From contig NZ_WTUY01000023.1 in assembly GCF_009882945.1 (NCBI RefSeq), positions 1 through 64,000 of the forward strand: a stretch of 64,000 nucleotides of DNA. The letters run 5' to 3'. The notes below the pieces were generated by a model that searched no databases, had not been told where the DNA came from, and worked only from the letters and a program-made list of their open reading frames with translations. Positions 16,625-24,983 of the stretch are shown piece after piece (the first letter of the stretch is position 1; the number at the start of each line of letters is the position of its first letter). The translations under genes and the position numbers were made by a program. This DNA is from Alcanivorax sp. DP30. GTDB taxonomy: Bacteria; Pseudomonadota; Gammaproteobacteria; Pseudomonadales; Alcanivoracaceae.

Positions 16625-17926
16625 ATGGATATCACCCTGTATGACAATCTTGACGATCGCCAACTGATTGAAAAAACAGTAGAAATATGGGGTCAGCAGG
16701 TGGTGGCTGATGTTCTGGAGGTTGACCGTGTAACGGTTAACCGATGGCTGAAGAAGGGGATGGAGCACAACCTTAGAAGCTTGGAAAGAAATGCCCTTAT
16801 CTCTGAATTGCTTCCGACCGGTCGTCTTGAAACACAGTTTGCGGGTAATGAGCAGTTCCGTTTCATCGACTTGTTTGCCGGTATTGGGGGCATTCGGCAG
16901 GCCTTTGAAGATGTAGGTGGGCGTTGCGTCTTCACCAGCGAATGGAACGACATGGCAAGGCGCACTTACCAGGCAAACCACTTTGACGACCATGACCATG
17001 TTCTGAACACTGACATTCGGCTGATCACCGAGGCTGAAGGTGTCAGCGAAAAAGACCTTATCCCACATATAGACCAGTCTATTCCCGATCATGAAGTGCT
17101 CTTGGCTGGCTTTCCGTGCCAACCTTTTTCCATTGCGGGAGTATCCAAGAAAAATGCGCTGGGTCGGTCGCATGGCTTCGACTGTAAAATTCAGGGCACT
17201 CTTTTCTTTGATATCTGCAAGATCCTGCAAGCCAAGAGACCTGCTGCTTTTCTGCTTGAGAATGTCAAGAACCTGAAGAGTCATAATAAAGGCGACACCT
17301 ACAAGACGATCCTGAAGGCGTTGGATGATGCCGGGTATGATGTGCCTGACCCCAGGGTAATTGATGCCGCTGACTTTCTCCCTCAGCATCGCGAGAGGAT
17401 TGTGATCGTAGGGTTCAGAAAAGATCTCGATATTTCAGAAGGCTTTAGTCTGGCTAATCTTGATGTTCCCGAGGATGCCCCTCTCTTGGCAGATATCGTG
17501 GACAAGAAAGTCCCGGATAAATATATCCTGACAGACAAGCTCTGGGCTTATCTGCAGAATTATGCGAAGAAGCATCAGGCGGCAGGCAACGGGTTTGGCT
17601 TCGGGCTGGTGGAAAGCAAACAAAAGCGGCCGACCAGAACGCTTTCAGCCAGATACTACAAAGACGGTTCAGAAATCCTGTTGTCACGGGGAAAGAACAA
17701 GAACCCTCGCAGACTTACTCCCAGGGAGTGTGCGCGCCTGATGGGCTTTGACAAACCGGGTGAGTCAGAATTTCGCATTCCCGTTTCTGATACCCAGGCT
17801 TACAAGCAGTTTGGTAACTCAGTAGCTGTGCCGGTCTTTGAGGCAGTAGCCAGAGAGATGCACTCAAGAATCCTCGATGCGAATGGCAACGGGAAAAAAA
17901 AAATACAAGATAAAGCAGCCAGATAA
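16625..17926 (+). CDS. DNA (cytosine-5) methyltransferase, EcoRII/Dcm type
   Basis: Methylates cytosine in DNA to protect it from the adjacent nuclease. By similarity of the whole cassette the target is CCWGG. The 433 residues hold the classical motifs in order: I FIDLFAGIGG (80-89), IV GFPCQPFS with catalytic Cys165, VI ENVKN (212-216), VIII PQHRERI, a variable target-recognition stretch, and X FGNSVAVPV near the end. Residues 1-60 look like a helix-turn-helix (VADVLEVDRVTVNRWLKKG), matching the N-terminal extension of M.EcoRII and Dcm that can repress its own promoter. It is lower in GC than the flanking core genes. Confidence 0.95.
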   Translation: MDITLYDNLDDRQLIEKTVEIWGQQVVADVLEVDRVTVNRWLKKGMEHNLRSLERNALISELLPTGRLETQFAGNEQFRFIDLFAGIGGIRQAFEDVGGRCVFTSEWNDMARRTYQANHFDDHDHVLNTDIRLITEAEGVSEKDLIPHIDQSIPDHEVLLAGFPCQPFSIAGVSKKNALGRSHGFDCKIQGTLFFDICKILQAKRPAAFLLENVKNLKSHNKGDTYKTILKALDDAGYDVPDPRVIDAADFLPQHRERIVIVGFRKDLDISEGFSLANLDVPEDAPLLADIVDKKVPDKYILTDKLWAYLQNYAKKHQAAGNGFGFGLVESKQKRPTRTLSARYYKDGSEILLSRGKNKNPRRLTPRECARLMGFDKPGESEFRIPVSDTQAYKQFGNSVAVPVFEAVAREMHSRILDANGNGKKKIQDKAAR

Positions 17927-17968
17927 AGGGCAAATGCGCTTGCTCGAAGAAAAGGGGAAGATGGCGGG

Positions 17969-19192
17969 ATGGAAAAGCTAGGCCAGTATTTTGAGGGTGT
18001 TGCCTGGAAATATCTCACAGCAGTGGATGCGGATCCGGGTAAGTCCAATCAGCATGAGTTCGGTGGGCTGGTAAAAGCCGGATTCAAGCAGTTCCTGGGC
18101 GATCCGGGGGAGGCCACTTACAGATTCCCCTGTCGGTTCATGTTTCTTTCTGAAGACAAGGATAAAAGTGCCAGTGTCGATGGCGTTGTCAGCTGGTATG
18201 ACTCCCGTAGGGGAAAGAGCGGGCGCGGCCCAGAACTACGGCTTTATTACGTATCCAATGAGGTAACCGATCTTATTGCAGAAGGGATGTTCTTTCTGAT
18301 TGCAAAGACCACCTCGGGAGAGCTTATTCTTGCTTTCTGTGAAAAGGGTAGTAGTGAAGAAGCACAGTTAAGGTGGCTTTTTGGACTTGATCGCACATCC
18401 GATGCGTTTTCAGGGAAAATCATTGATGACAAACAGATCAAGGCCAGCTGGTCTGCAAGATGGATTCTGGATGAACTTGGAATTGAGCTGTTTGGGGATG
18501 ATTTAAGCTACTTGGACTTGATGCTGTCCCGCTTTGGTGGCGCTTTCCCTAAAACCCGGGAATTCTCGGCTCTTGCACTTGAGCTGAGCCCTGAAATTCA
18601 GCCAGTCAACCTTCCTGACACTGCTCTTGTCTCGCTGATGGATAGAGAGGAGTCCTTGTTCCGGCAGTTGGAACGGCATTTTGTTGAGGAAAAGCTGAAA
18701 ACCGGATTTTCGGATGTGGAACAGTTTATTTCCTATTCCCTGAGTATCCAGAACAGGCGGAAAAGCCGTGTGGGTTATGCCCTCGAGAATCACCTTGAAT
18801 TCCTCTTCAAGGAAAATGGTGTGGCGCATATCCGTGGGGCCGAAACAGAGAACAGATCAAAGCCTGATTTTCTCTTCCCGGGGCTTCCGCAGTATGAAAA
18901 TCATGACTTTTCTGATGATGGGCTGACTATCCTGGGTGCCAAATCTACCTGCAAGGATCGTTGGCGGCAGGTGCTTTCAGAGGCTGGCCGCATAAAGAGG
19001 AAGCACCTGGTGACGCTCGAGCCGGGTATATCCGCCAATCAGCTTGATGAAATGGAAGCTAATGACCTGCAGCTTGTTGTTCCCTCATCAATACATGAAA
19101 CGTATAAGTCGGAAAATCGAGAGTGGCTGTGGAGCCTTTCTGATTTCATCGAACATGTACGAGACAAGCAGGCAAAATATCTGGGTGAGTAG
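17969..19192 (+). CDS. Type II restriction endonuclease, EcoRII family
   Basis: A 407-residue nuclease, almost the length of EcoRII (about 404). EcoRII cuts before CCWGG and needs a second site as allosteric effector bound by the N-terminal domain (here about 1-180). The C-terminal catalytic domain has the PD-(D/E)xK-type residues Glu273 (ALENHLEF), Asp300 (SKPDFLFP), Lys325 and Lys329 in GAKSTCKDRWRQV, a signature of this family. The ATG lies 42 bp after the methylase stop. The gene is followed two bases later by vsr. Recognition of CCWGG is an inference. Confidence 0.93.
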   Translation: MEKLGQYFEGVAWKYLTAVDADPGKSNQHEFGGLVKAGFKQFLGDPGEATYRFPCRFMFLSEDKDKSASVDGVVSWYDSRRGKSGRGPELRLYYVSNEVTDLIAEGMFFLIAKTTSGELILAFCEKGSSEEAQLRWLFGLDRTSDAFSGKIIDDKQIKASWSARWILDELGIELFGDDLSYLDLMLSRFGGAFPKTREFSALALELSPEIQPVNLPDTALVSLMDREESLFRQLERHFVEEKLKTGFSDVEQFISYSLSIQNRRKSRVGYALENHLEFLFKENGVAHIRGAETENRSKPDFLFPGLPQYENHDFSDDGLTILGAKSTCKDRWRQVLSEAGRIKRKHLVTLEPGISANQLDEMEANDLQLVVPSSIHETYKSENREWLWSLSDFIEHVRDKQAKYLGE

Positions 19193-19194
19193 CT

Positions 19195-19620
19195 ATGGCT
19201 GATGTGGTCGACAAGGCAACACGCTCAAGGATGATGGCGGGTATCAAGGGGAAGGATACCAAGCCGGAAATGCTGATCCGGTCGGAACTTCATCGCAGGG
19301 GGTTTAGATTCAGGAAGAACGTGAAAGAGCTGCCGGGAAAGCCGGATATCGTGCTGCCAAAGTATAAAGCTGTAATCATGGTTAATGGCTGCTTTTGGCA
19401 TGGGCATGAATGTCGGTTTTTTAAGTGGCCATCAACTCGGAAAGAATTTTGGCGGGAAAAGATAAGCAGGAACAAGCAAAGAGATAAGGAGAAAATTGAT
19501 GATCTCGTTAAAGAGGGGTGGCGTGTCTTAACCATCTGGGAGTGCTCGCTTAAAAAGAGTGAGAATGGAGAGGCTGGTGAAGTCTTTGATAACATGGTTT
19601 CTTGGATCCTCCAAAAATAA
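19195..19620 (+). CDS. vsr: Very short patch repair endonuclease
   Basis: Nicks DNA 5' of the T in T:G mismatches that arise when 5-methylcytosine in CCWGG deaminates, starting very-short-patch repair. The 141-residue protein has catalytic Asp51 (LPGKPDIVLP) and His69 (CFWHGHEC), at the same numbers as in E. coli Vsr, plus the zinc-site Cys/His residues and the WECSLK motif. It starts two bases after the nuclease stop, so the order methylase-nuclease-vsr forms one cassette. Confidence 0.95.
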   Translation: MADVVDKATRSRMMAGIKGKDTKPEMLIRSELHRRGFRFRKNVKELPGKPDIVLPKYKAVIMVNGCFWHGHECRFFKWPSTRKEFWREKISRNKQRDKEKIDDLVKEGWRVLTIWECSLKKSENGEAGEVFDNMVSWILQK

Positions 19621-19670
19621 AATATAGTATTTAGAACGCTTTCTATAATGTAATTGAAGTGGTCAAGTAA

Positions 19671-20498
19671 ATGATTATCCCCTCGTCAGTGGCGATTAAT
19701 AATAACTTTGTATTTAGTTCATCGGGAAAGGAGATTGACCCTGCTTCTCACAGAGAAGGATCTATGGATCTTACGGTGGGTTGTGTTTTGGTGGTTAAAG
19801 GCGACCAAGTTGAAACTGGCGAAGAACTGACGGTGATCAAGCCTCAGCAAACAGCGATTATTGTATCTGATGAGTGCTTTAATCTTCCTGACGGTGTTAT
19901 CGCGCAGGCGCTCATGAAGAATCGCCAATCGCAGAAAGGTCTCATAGCTTTCAATACTGGAATTGTAGATGATAATTACAGGAAGCCTATTTCTACCATG
20001 GTGACCAACCTTTCCAGATCGGATATCGCGATTGTAAATTCAGAGCCTTTCCTGAGGGTGGTTTTTCACAAGATCGGAGGTCAGGACTTTTCCTCGTTAT
20101 CGCCTGGTGATATTGACGAGCGAAAGTGGAAAAATAATATTCAGTTCTATATAAATGAAAGGAAAAAAGAGATAGTTAGACTTCCAAAAGATTTTTTTAG
20201 TGTTTCGGAAACAAAAGAAGAAATCAAGAAAGAACTTAAGGATTTCTCAATTGAAAAGTTCTTTTTGTGGCTAGGTGGGACTATTGGGGTTACGGTTATT
20301 TTGTTGAGCTTGTTGAATGCTTTTGTTTTTTCTCCGTTTGTAGGAAATAGAAACATTCAAGCAAATAAGCAGGCTGAAATGAAGGCTGAAGAGGTTGGGG
20401 AAGCGTTACAATCTCTCAATGAAGAGCTGGAAGAAATCAGGGCGGAGTTGTTGGCGATTAAATCTCAAAAAAGCTCAGAATTTTCTGGAAGTCAATAG
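19671..20498 (+). CDS. Membrane-anchored dUTPase/dCTP-deaminase-fold protein
   Basis: A 275-residue protein I do not recognise as a described family. Residues about 1-135 resemble the Dut/Dcd fold. SMDLTVG (31-37) corresponds to motif 1, NRQSQKGL (84-91) to motif 2, and GIVDDNYR (97-104) to dUTPase motif 3 GxIDxxYRG, with the nucleophile-activating Asp kept. The C-terminal glycine-rich motif 5 of dUTPase is missing. A charged linker leads to a transmembrane helix (about 197-221) and a coiled coil (about 229-266). GC is far lower than in neighbouring core genes. The 3' end overlaps a convergent HAD gene by 41 bp. Nucleotide-pool or phage-sensing defence is an inference from fold and place. Confidence 0.6.
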   Translation: MIIPSSVAINNNFVFSSSGKEIDPASHREGSMDLTVGCVLVVKGDQVETGEELTVIKPQQTAIIVSDECFNLPDGVIAQALMKNRQSQKGLIAFNTGIVDDNYRKPISTMVTNLSRSDIAIVNSEPFLRVVFHKIGGQDFSSLSPGDIDERKWKNNIQFYINERKKEIVRLPKDFFSVSETKEEIKKELKDFSIEKFFLWLGGTIGVTVILLSLLNAFVFSPFVGNRNIQANKQAEMKAEEVGEALQSLNEELEEIRAELLAIKSQKSSEFSGSQ

Positions 20499-21162
20499 AG
20501 TTGCTGTCTTGGGTGATGGAAACTGTTGAGGCTTTCACTAGCTCCTCCTGTGCGTTGAATGCTATGGAGAAGCCTACTTCTTTAGCTAGATGTATATCAT
20601 TCTTCCCGTCCCCTACAAAAGCACAGTCATTTATTGATATGCAGTGCTCTTCAGCTATGAGCTTCATGAAGGTCACTTTGCCTTTTTCGTCAGTAGGTAA
20701 AAGATTGCAGGAGTCTAGGCGACCGTTTTCGTCGAAAAAATACTCACAGGCGCAAAAAAAATGATCTGGTTTGATTTTGGGTTGTATTTTGTCGCATAAG
20801 GCTTTGAATCCTCCTGATATGATGCAAACTATCGCTCCTTTTTCTTTGATCTTGATGATGGTTTCTTCTACGCCATTTTGAAGCTCAGATGAGGCAATAA
20901 CTGCATCAAAAATTTCTTTTGTAAGGCCATGTCTTTGGTGGATTCTGACTGTTTCGGCCATCCAGTCTAAATAGCCTTTGTACTCACCCGATAACCATTT
21001 GTCTTTGGTTTCTTCTTCTTCTCTGTAGCACTGTTCGCCAAGAGCCTTTGCTAAAACGGTCCAAGCACTAGGTGCAACTTTTCCATTGTCTAGTGAGAAG
21101 TCTTTTTTTAAAAGCGTGCCTTCAAGGTCAAAGAAAAAAATCTTCGGGAATTTGGATTTCAT
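20458..21162 (-). CDS. HAD-superfamily phosphatase (SerB/ThrH-like)
   Basis: A 234-residue HAD hydrolase. Motif I DLEGT (Asp12 nucleophile, with Glu instead of the second Asp as in ThrH-type proteins), motif II SGG, a conserved Lys in EKGK, motif IV GDGKNDIHLA. The alpha-helical C1 cap between motifs I and II fits phosphoserine-phosphatase-like enzymes. The substrate is unknown. The ATG at 21162 aligns with the fold. A TTG 57 bases upstream would add a Cys-rich stretch of no obvious role. It is AT-rich and converges on the dUTPase-fold gene with a 41-bp overlap of coding ends, so the two were probably acquired together. Confidence 0.8.
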   Translation of the reverse strand: MKSKFPKIFFFDLEGTLLKKDFSLDNGKVAPSAWTVLAKALGEQCYREEEETKDKWLSGEYKGYLDWMAETVRIHQRHGLTKEIFDAVIASSELQNGVEETIIKIKEKGAIVCIISGGFKALCDKIQPKIKPDHFFCACEYFFDENGRLDSCNLLPTDEKGKVTFMKLIAEEHCISINDCAFVGDGKNDIHLAKEVGFSIAFNAQEELVKASTVSITQDSNSIDFQKILSFFEI

Positions 21163-21454
21163 ATCAGGAAGGAATTGACAGGTGGAATTCAGTAGGCATG
21201 AACATAGTCTGCAGATCAAAACTTATGAGGTAATTTAACCGTAAGATGAGGGGTTGCGTTTATTAAGTGTGCTCGCTTGTTCTGGGCCGTTAAGTGTGGC
21301 TCTGCATAAGCATCGAATTATGCTTCCAAGATTGCATTAATGCTATTGTTCAGTCAATCAAAGGGCGGCTGAGAAAGCTACACTGGCCCTGAAGAAAAGG
21401 TTCTGGGCAGCTTGAATCTTGACATCAAGCATCCGACATCGACACAGCACCACA
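21163..21454. other. AT-rich gap between the island and ssrA
   Basis: Nearly 300 bp with no gene, no integrase remnant and no visible copy of the tmRNA 3' end. It would contain the HAD gene promoter on the minus strand. Nothing else is recognisable. Confidence 0.4.
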
Positions 21455-21489
21455 AAAAAGGGCCACCCCATCAGGGTGGCCCTTCTTCT
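21455..21489 (-). terminator. Terminator of ssrA
   Basis: On the minus strand, stem GGGCCACCCTGATGGGGTGGCCC closes tightly and is followed by six T. It lies 11 bases after the tmRNA CCA end. Confidence 0.9.
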
Positions 21490-21499
21490 TGGTGCTGTT

Positions 21500-21856
21500 T
21501 GGTGGAGCCGGCGGGAATCGAACCCGCGTCCGTCAGCAATCCATCTGCAGGTCTACATGCTTAGCCAAGTCTATTGCTTTAAGCCTTTACAACCCGACCG
21601 GCAGGACGTGAAGACCGAGCCCCTAAGAGTTTTAACAGCGCGATCCGGGGCGGACGTTGCTGCGAGCCTGTGTTGCGATGCTCGCCGCTCTTCCCCACAG
21701 GCAGGGTCGATTGGCGATAAGCAGGGATTAAGCTGCTAGTGCGTAAGAATCGTCGTTTGCGATTACTTTAATGTGCCACAAATGATTTACGAGACTCGTG
21801 ACCTTCTCGACATGCACCACAGAGTTCAATACCGGCGTCGAATCCAGGTCGGCCCC
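21500..21856 (-). ncRNA. ssrA: Transfer-messenger RNA (tmRNA)
   Basis: Rescues stalled ribosomes with SmpB. The minus strand begins GGGGCCGACCTGGATTCGAC and ends GGTTCGATTCCCGCCGGCTCCACCA. These are the tRNA-like ends, with the acceptor stem and CCA encoded. The internal reading frame starts at a GCA resume codon and gives the degradation tag ANDDSYALAA followed by TAA (stop at 21729-21731). The Pseudomonas tag is ANDDNYALAA and the E. coli tag is ANDENYALAA, so a Ser replaces Asn here. The length of 357 nt is normal. smpB is 700 bp away. Confidence 0.97.
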
Positions 21857-21868
21857 TGTCGAACTCGT

Positions 21869-21897
21869 ATTGTAGGAGATGGGGTGGGGGAAGTCAC
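21869..21897 (-). promoter_or_regulatory. Sigma-70 promoter of ssrA
   Basis: On the minus strand, -35 GTGACT (21892-21897), a 17-bp spacer, -10 TACAAT (21869-21874). Transcription would start a few bases before the mature 5' end at 21856, leaving a short leader for RNase P to remove. Confidence 0.65.
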
Positions 21898-22234
21898 TTA
21901 ACAAGTGTGTCGGACGAGGAAATTTGATTTCGATCAAAAAATCACCGGATAACGTTACCGGTTTGTAAAAAGTGTTACCTGAATACACATTGGTTGTCTG
22001 ACAATCTTACTGAAAGAGCTTCATTTGTCATAATCAAGGTGCATGATGAAGCTGTCATTGAGCGATGTCGACATCGTCGGTGATGGTGCAGGTCCGGCAG
22101 CGGGTAGCCAAAAGCCACTGAGCGTGTGGGGTCTGCAAATTGTGTATCTCGCAATGACTTTACTGCGTTTCTGCCAGGCAAGGGCCTGCAGGACGCCAAA
22201 CAAGGCATTGTCGTTCATTCAAAGGAGAAGGACG
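21898..22234. other. Non-coding gap upstream of a small membrane protein gene
   Basis: About 340 bp beyond the ssrA promoter with no supported gene. An open frame runs through part of it on the plus strand, but the real start is at 22235, where a good ribosome site lies. A small hairpin-rich stretch (GGTGATGGTGCAGG and nearby) is not assigned. Confidence 0.4.
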
Positions 22235-22513
22235 ATGAACGCGATCATTCGATCTGTAGCACAGGTATCTGACAAGGCGCTGGCGCCGTTGAAGGCTCAG
22301 CCGGTTCTGTTCCGCGCGGTGCAGCTGGTATTTGCTCTGGCCGCTTATGCCGCAGGTATTTACCTGGTGGATCTGGCGACGCCGCAGGCGCGAATCCCGG
22401 TGATTCTGTTCGCGGTGTATTTCATGCCGGCGGTACTGCGTGCCTGGTTGCAGCTGTACTGGCAGCTGCGCGGTGATGTGCGGGCCATCAAGCCCAAGCG
22501 TCATTTGGCATGA
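22235..22513 (+). CDS. Small two-helix membrane protein
   Basis: A 92-residue hypothetical protein with two probable transmembrane segments (about residues 27-50 FRAVQLVFALAAYAAGIYLVDL and 57-78 IPVILFAVYFMPAVLRAWLQLYW) and basic ends. The ATG follows AAAGGAG at the right distance, which decides the start. The function is unknown. It is convergent with smpB, which ends 50 bp downstream. Confidence 0.7.
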   Translation: MNAIIRSVAQVSDKALAPLKAQPVLFRAVQLVFALAAYAAGIYLVDLATPQARIPVILFAVYFMPAVLRAWLQLYWQLRGDVRAIKPKRHLA

Positions 22514-22563
22514 ATCGGATGAAACTTCGCGGGTTGCGTGCAGGGTAAGCCCGTTTCGGGGCC

Positions 22564-23043
22564 TTAACCCTGCCGCATCAGGCGCTGTTTCTGACGGTTC
22601 CAGTCGCGCTCTTTCTCGGTGGCGCGCTTGTCAAACTTCTGTTTCCCCTTGGCCAGGGCGATATCGCACTTGGCGAATCCTTTCTTCCAGTACAGGCTCA
22701 CTGGCACACAGGTGAAGCCGTCTTTCTGTACCCCTGAATAGATCACACTCAGTTCCCGACGGTTGAGCAGCAGCTTGCGCGTGCGTATCGGGTCCGGGGT
22801 GATGTGGGTGCTGGCCGTATTCAACGGTTCCATGCGGGCACCAAACAGGAAGGCCTCGCCATCCTTGAGCAGGACATAGGCTTCACTGAGGTTGGCTTTG
22901 CCGGCACGCATGGACTTCACTTCCCAGCCTTCCAGAACCAGGCCGGCTTCAAAGTGCTCTTCCAGATGATATTCGTGACGCGCCTTGCGATTTTGCGCAA
23001 TGGTGGCGGACGGTGCTTTGGCTTTTTTGTTGGCTTTTCCCAT
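22564..23043 (-). CDS. smpB: SsrA-binding protein
   Basis: Binds the tRNA-like domain of tmRNA and delivers it to stalled ribosomes. The 159 residues show the SmpB OB-fold ([32 protein letters not shown]) and the basic C-terminal tail ([21 protein letters not shown]) that occupies the mRNA channel. The start MGKANKK at 23043 fits the family. The frame is open upstream but without family content. Its partner ssrA is close by. Confidence 0.97.
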   Translation of the reverse strand: MGKANKKAKAPSATIAQNRKARHEYHLEEHFEAGLVLEGWEVKSMRAGKANLSEAYVLLKDGEAFLFGARMEPLNTASTHITPDPIRTRKLLLNRRELSVIYSGVQKDGFTCVPVSLYWKKGFAKCDIALAKGKQKFDKRATEKERDWNRQKQRLMRQG

Positions 23044-23423
23044 AGGGCGGCGATTATAGAGCAAGGTCAGTGCACCGGATAGCGCTTTGCGTTTGGCAAA
23101 ACCCGGTAAGTAAGTGTTTGCTTCGGCTGTGCCCCCGGGAACACCGTTTGCGCGGTTGAGCCGACCGGTTTCCCGTGTGGGGCTTACCGGTTTGGCTCCC
23201 GGGGGAGGAGGGGCGCGTCCTGGAGCGCCCATCTGCTGCGCCTTGCCTCTCGGAAAGGGAACCACCCTGACCATCGCGACAAGACATAACCGCTGCACGC
23301 TCCAGGTCATGCTGAGCACGCAAGGGGTTATTCAGAGGCTACCCAGGCGTTATTCAGCGGTTCCCTTGAGCCGGGACGGTAATTAATAAGACAATACCGC
23401 CACGCTAATGAAGGTATGGGTGT
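23044..23423. other. Non-coding gap where ratA is expected
   Basis: About 380 bp between divergent smpB and the transporter gene. In pseudomonads and enterics ratA starts here. No START-domain protein sequence is visible in any frame. A GC-rich palindrome (CCCCCGGGA at about 23151 and TCCCGGGGG at about 23199) and two copies of GTTATTCAG (near 23328 and 23350) are the only structures I see. Confidence 0.5.
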
Positions 23424-24983
23424 ATGAAGCAAGAAAACAAGCCGGTGCATGGCATGTGGGCCAACCGTTGGGTGTTTATTCTGGCGGCAACCGGGTCGGC
23501 CGTGGGGCTGGGTAATATCTGGCGTTTTCCCTATATCACCGGCGAGAACGGGGGTGGGGCCTTCGTTTTGCTGTACCTGCTGTGCATCGCGGTGGTGGGG
23601 ATTCCGATCATGGCCGCAGAGGTGATGATGGGGCGCAGAGGGGGCATGAGTCCGATCAATTCCATGCGCAAGCTGGCGGCAGACAGCAAGGTGACGCAGC
23701 GCTGGTCGGGGATTGGGCATATGGGGGTGCTGTCGGCATTCCTGATTCTCTCCTTCTACTCCGTGGTCGCCAGTTGGGCGCTGTATTACGCCTGGGAGGC
23801 CATGGCCGGCGGTTTTCAGGGGATTACGGCGGCGCAATCCGGGGCACGGTTTGATGCGTTGCTGGCTGACCCCTGGTTGATGATGGGCTGCCATACCCTG
23901 TTCATGGTGTTGACCATGGTGGTGGTGGGCCGTGGTGTGAAGGGCGGGCTGGAGAAGGCCGTCGAGATCCTCATGCCGCTCCTGTTCGTGCTGTTGCTGG
24001 TGCTGGTGGGCTATGCCGCCACTACGCCGGGCTTCAAGGATGGCCTCAGCTTCCTGTTCGCGTTCGATTTTTCCAAGCTCAATGGCAAGGCGGTGATTAC
24101 TGCCGTGGGTCAGGCGTTCTTCACCCTGAGTCTGGGCATGGGGGCGATCATGGCCTACGGGGCCTATATGCCCCGCGAGACTGCTGGCAAGAAGGGTGGC
24201 AAGCCCAAGCCGGTATCGATCATGTCCACGGTGATCATTATCGCCCTGCTGGATACGCTGGTGGCACTGGGCTCCGGTGTGGCCATGTTCCCGCTGATTT
24301 TCTCCAGTGGCCTGGAAGTGGGCCAGGGCCCGGGCATGATGTTTGTGACCCTGCCGCTGGCGTTCGGCCAGATGCCGGGCGGGGTGGTGTTCGGTTCGCT
24401 GTTCTTCATCCTGGTGGTGTCTGCGGCCTGGAGCTCGTCCATCAGCCTGGGTGAACCGGTGGTGGCGTGGCTGGTGGAGCGCGGCCTGTCCCGGGCGCTG
24501 GGCGCTACCCTGGTGGGGCTGGGTGCCTGGGTGCTGGGTATTGGTTCGGTGCTGTCTTTCAACCTGTGGCAGGACAAGACGTTCCTGGCCGGTACCTTTT
24601 TCGACAACATGGAGTTTCTCTCCACCACGGTGATGTTGCCGCTGGGTGGTGTGCTGATCGCCATTTTCGCTGGCTGGGTAATGAAGGAAACCCATGCCCG
24701 CAAGGAACTGGCGATGAAGAGCTTCCCGATGTACATGGTGTGGCGTGCGCTGGTACGGATTTTCTCTCCGGCAGCGGTGATTGCCCTGTTCACCTATACC
24801 CTGTGGGGCATGTTTGCCGATGAGCCTGCGCCGGCGCCAGAGCCGGCTGCGCAGGAGCAGGCGGCAGCATCTTCCGAAGCGCTGGATCCTGTGGCGGCAG
24901 AGGCTACGGGTGCCGAGACGGCTGAAGGGGCTGCCGAGTCGATGCAGGACAGTGAGGTGCCTGCGGTACCGGAGGAGCAATAA
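23424..24983 (+). CDS. Sodium-dependent NSS/SLC6-family transporter
   Basis: A 519-residue inner-membrane symporter of the neurotransmitter:sodium family, which imports amino acids or similar amines with Na+. The N-terminus carries the family signature ANRWVFILAATGSAVGLGNIWRFPYITGENGGGAF with the unwound TM1 binding site. About 12 membrane helices follow. The last 50 residues are an acidic Ala/Glu/Pro-rich tail. The substrate cannot be read from sequence. Its stop overlaps the rnfH start by one base, so the pair is co-transcribed, although transporter and RnfH have no known functional link. Confidence 0.92.
   Translation: MKQENKPVHGMWANRWVFILAATGSAVGLGNIWRFPYITGENGGGAFVLLYLLCIAVVGIPIMAAEVMMGRRGGMSPINSMRKLAADSKVTQRWSGIGHMGVLSAFLILSFYSVVASWALYYAWEAMAGGFQGITAAQSGARFDALLADPWLMMGCHTLFMVLTMVVVGRGVKGGLEKAVEILMPLLFVLLLVLVGYAATTPGFKDGLSFLFAFDFSKLNGKAVITAVGQAFFTLSLGMGAIMAYGAYMPRETAGKKGGKPKPVSIMSTVIIIALLDTLVALGSGVAMFPLIFSSGLEVGQGPGMMFVTLPLAFGQMPGGVVFGSLFFILVVSAAWSSSISLGEPVVAWLVERGLSRALGATLVGLGAWVLGIGSVLSFNLWQDKTFLAGTFFDNMEFLSTTVMLPLGGVLIAIFAGWVMKETHARKELAMKSFPMYMVWRALVRIFSPAAVIALFTYTLWGMFADEPAPAPEPAAQEQAAASSEALDPVAAEATGAETAEGAAESMQDSEVPAVPEEQ

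Noticed and set aside
21163-21499. Integrase or attachment-site duplication at ssrA
   Set aside because: I looked for a repeat of the tmRNA 3' end near 16 kb and in this gap and found none, and no integrase frame exists in the window.
23114-23386. Protein gene between smpB and the transporter
   Set aside because: The translation is Gly/Pro/Arg-rich without family features and lacks a ribosome site. It does not resemble RatA.
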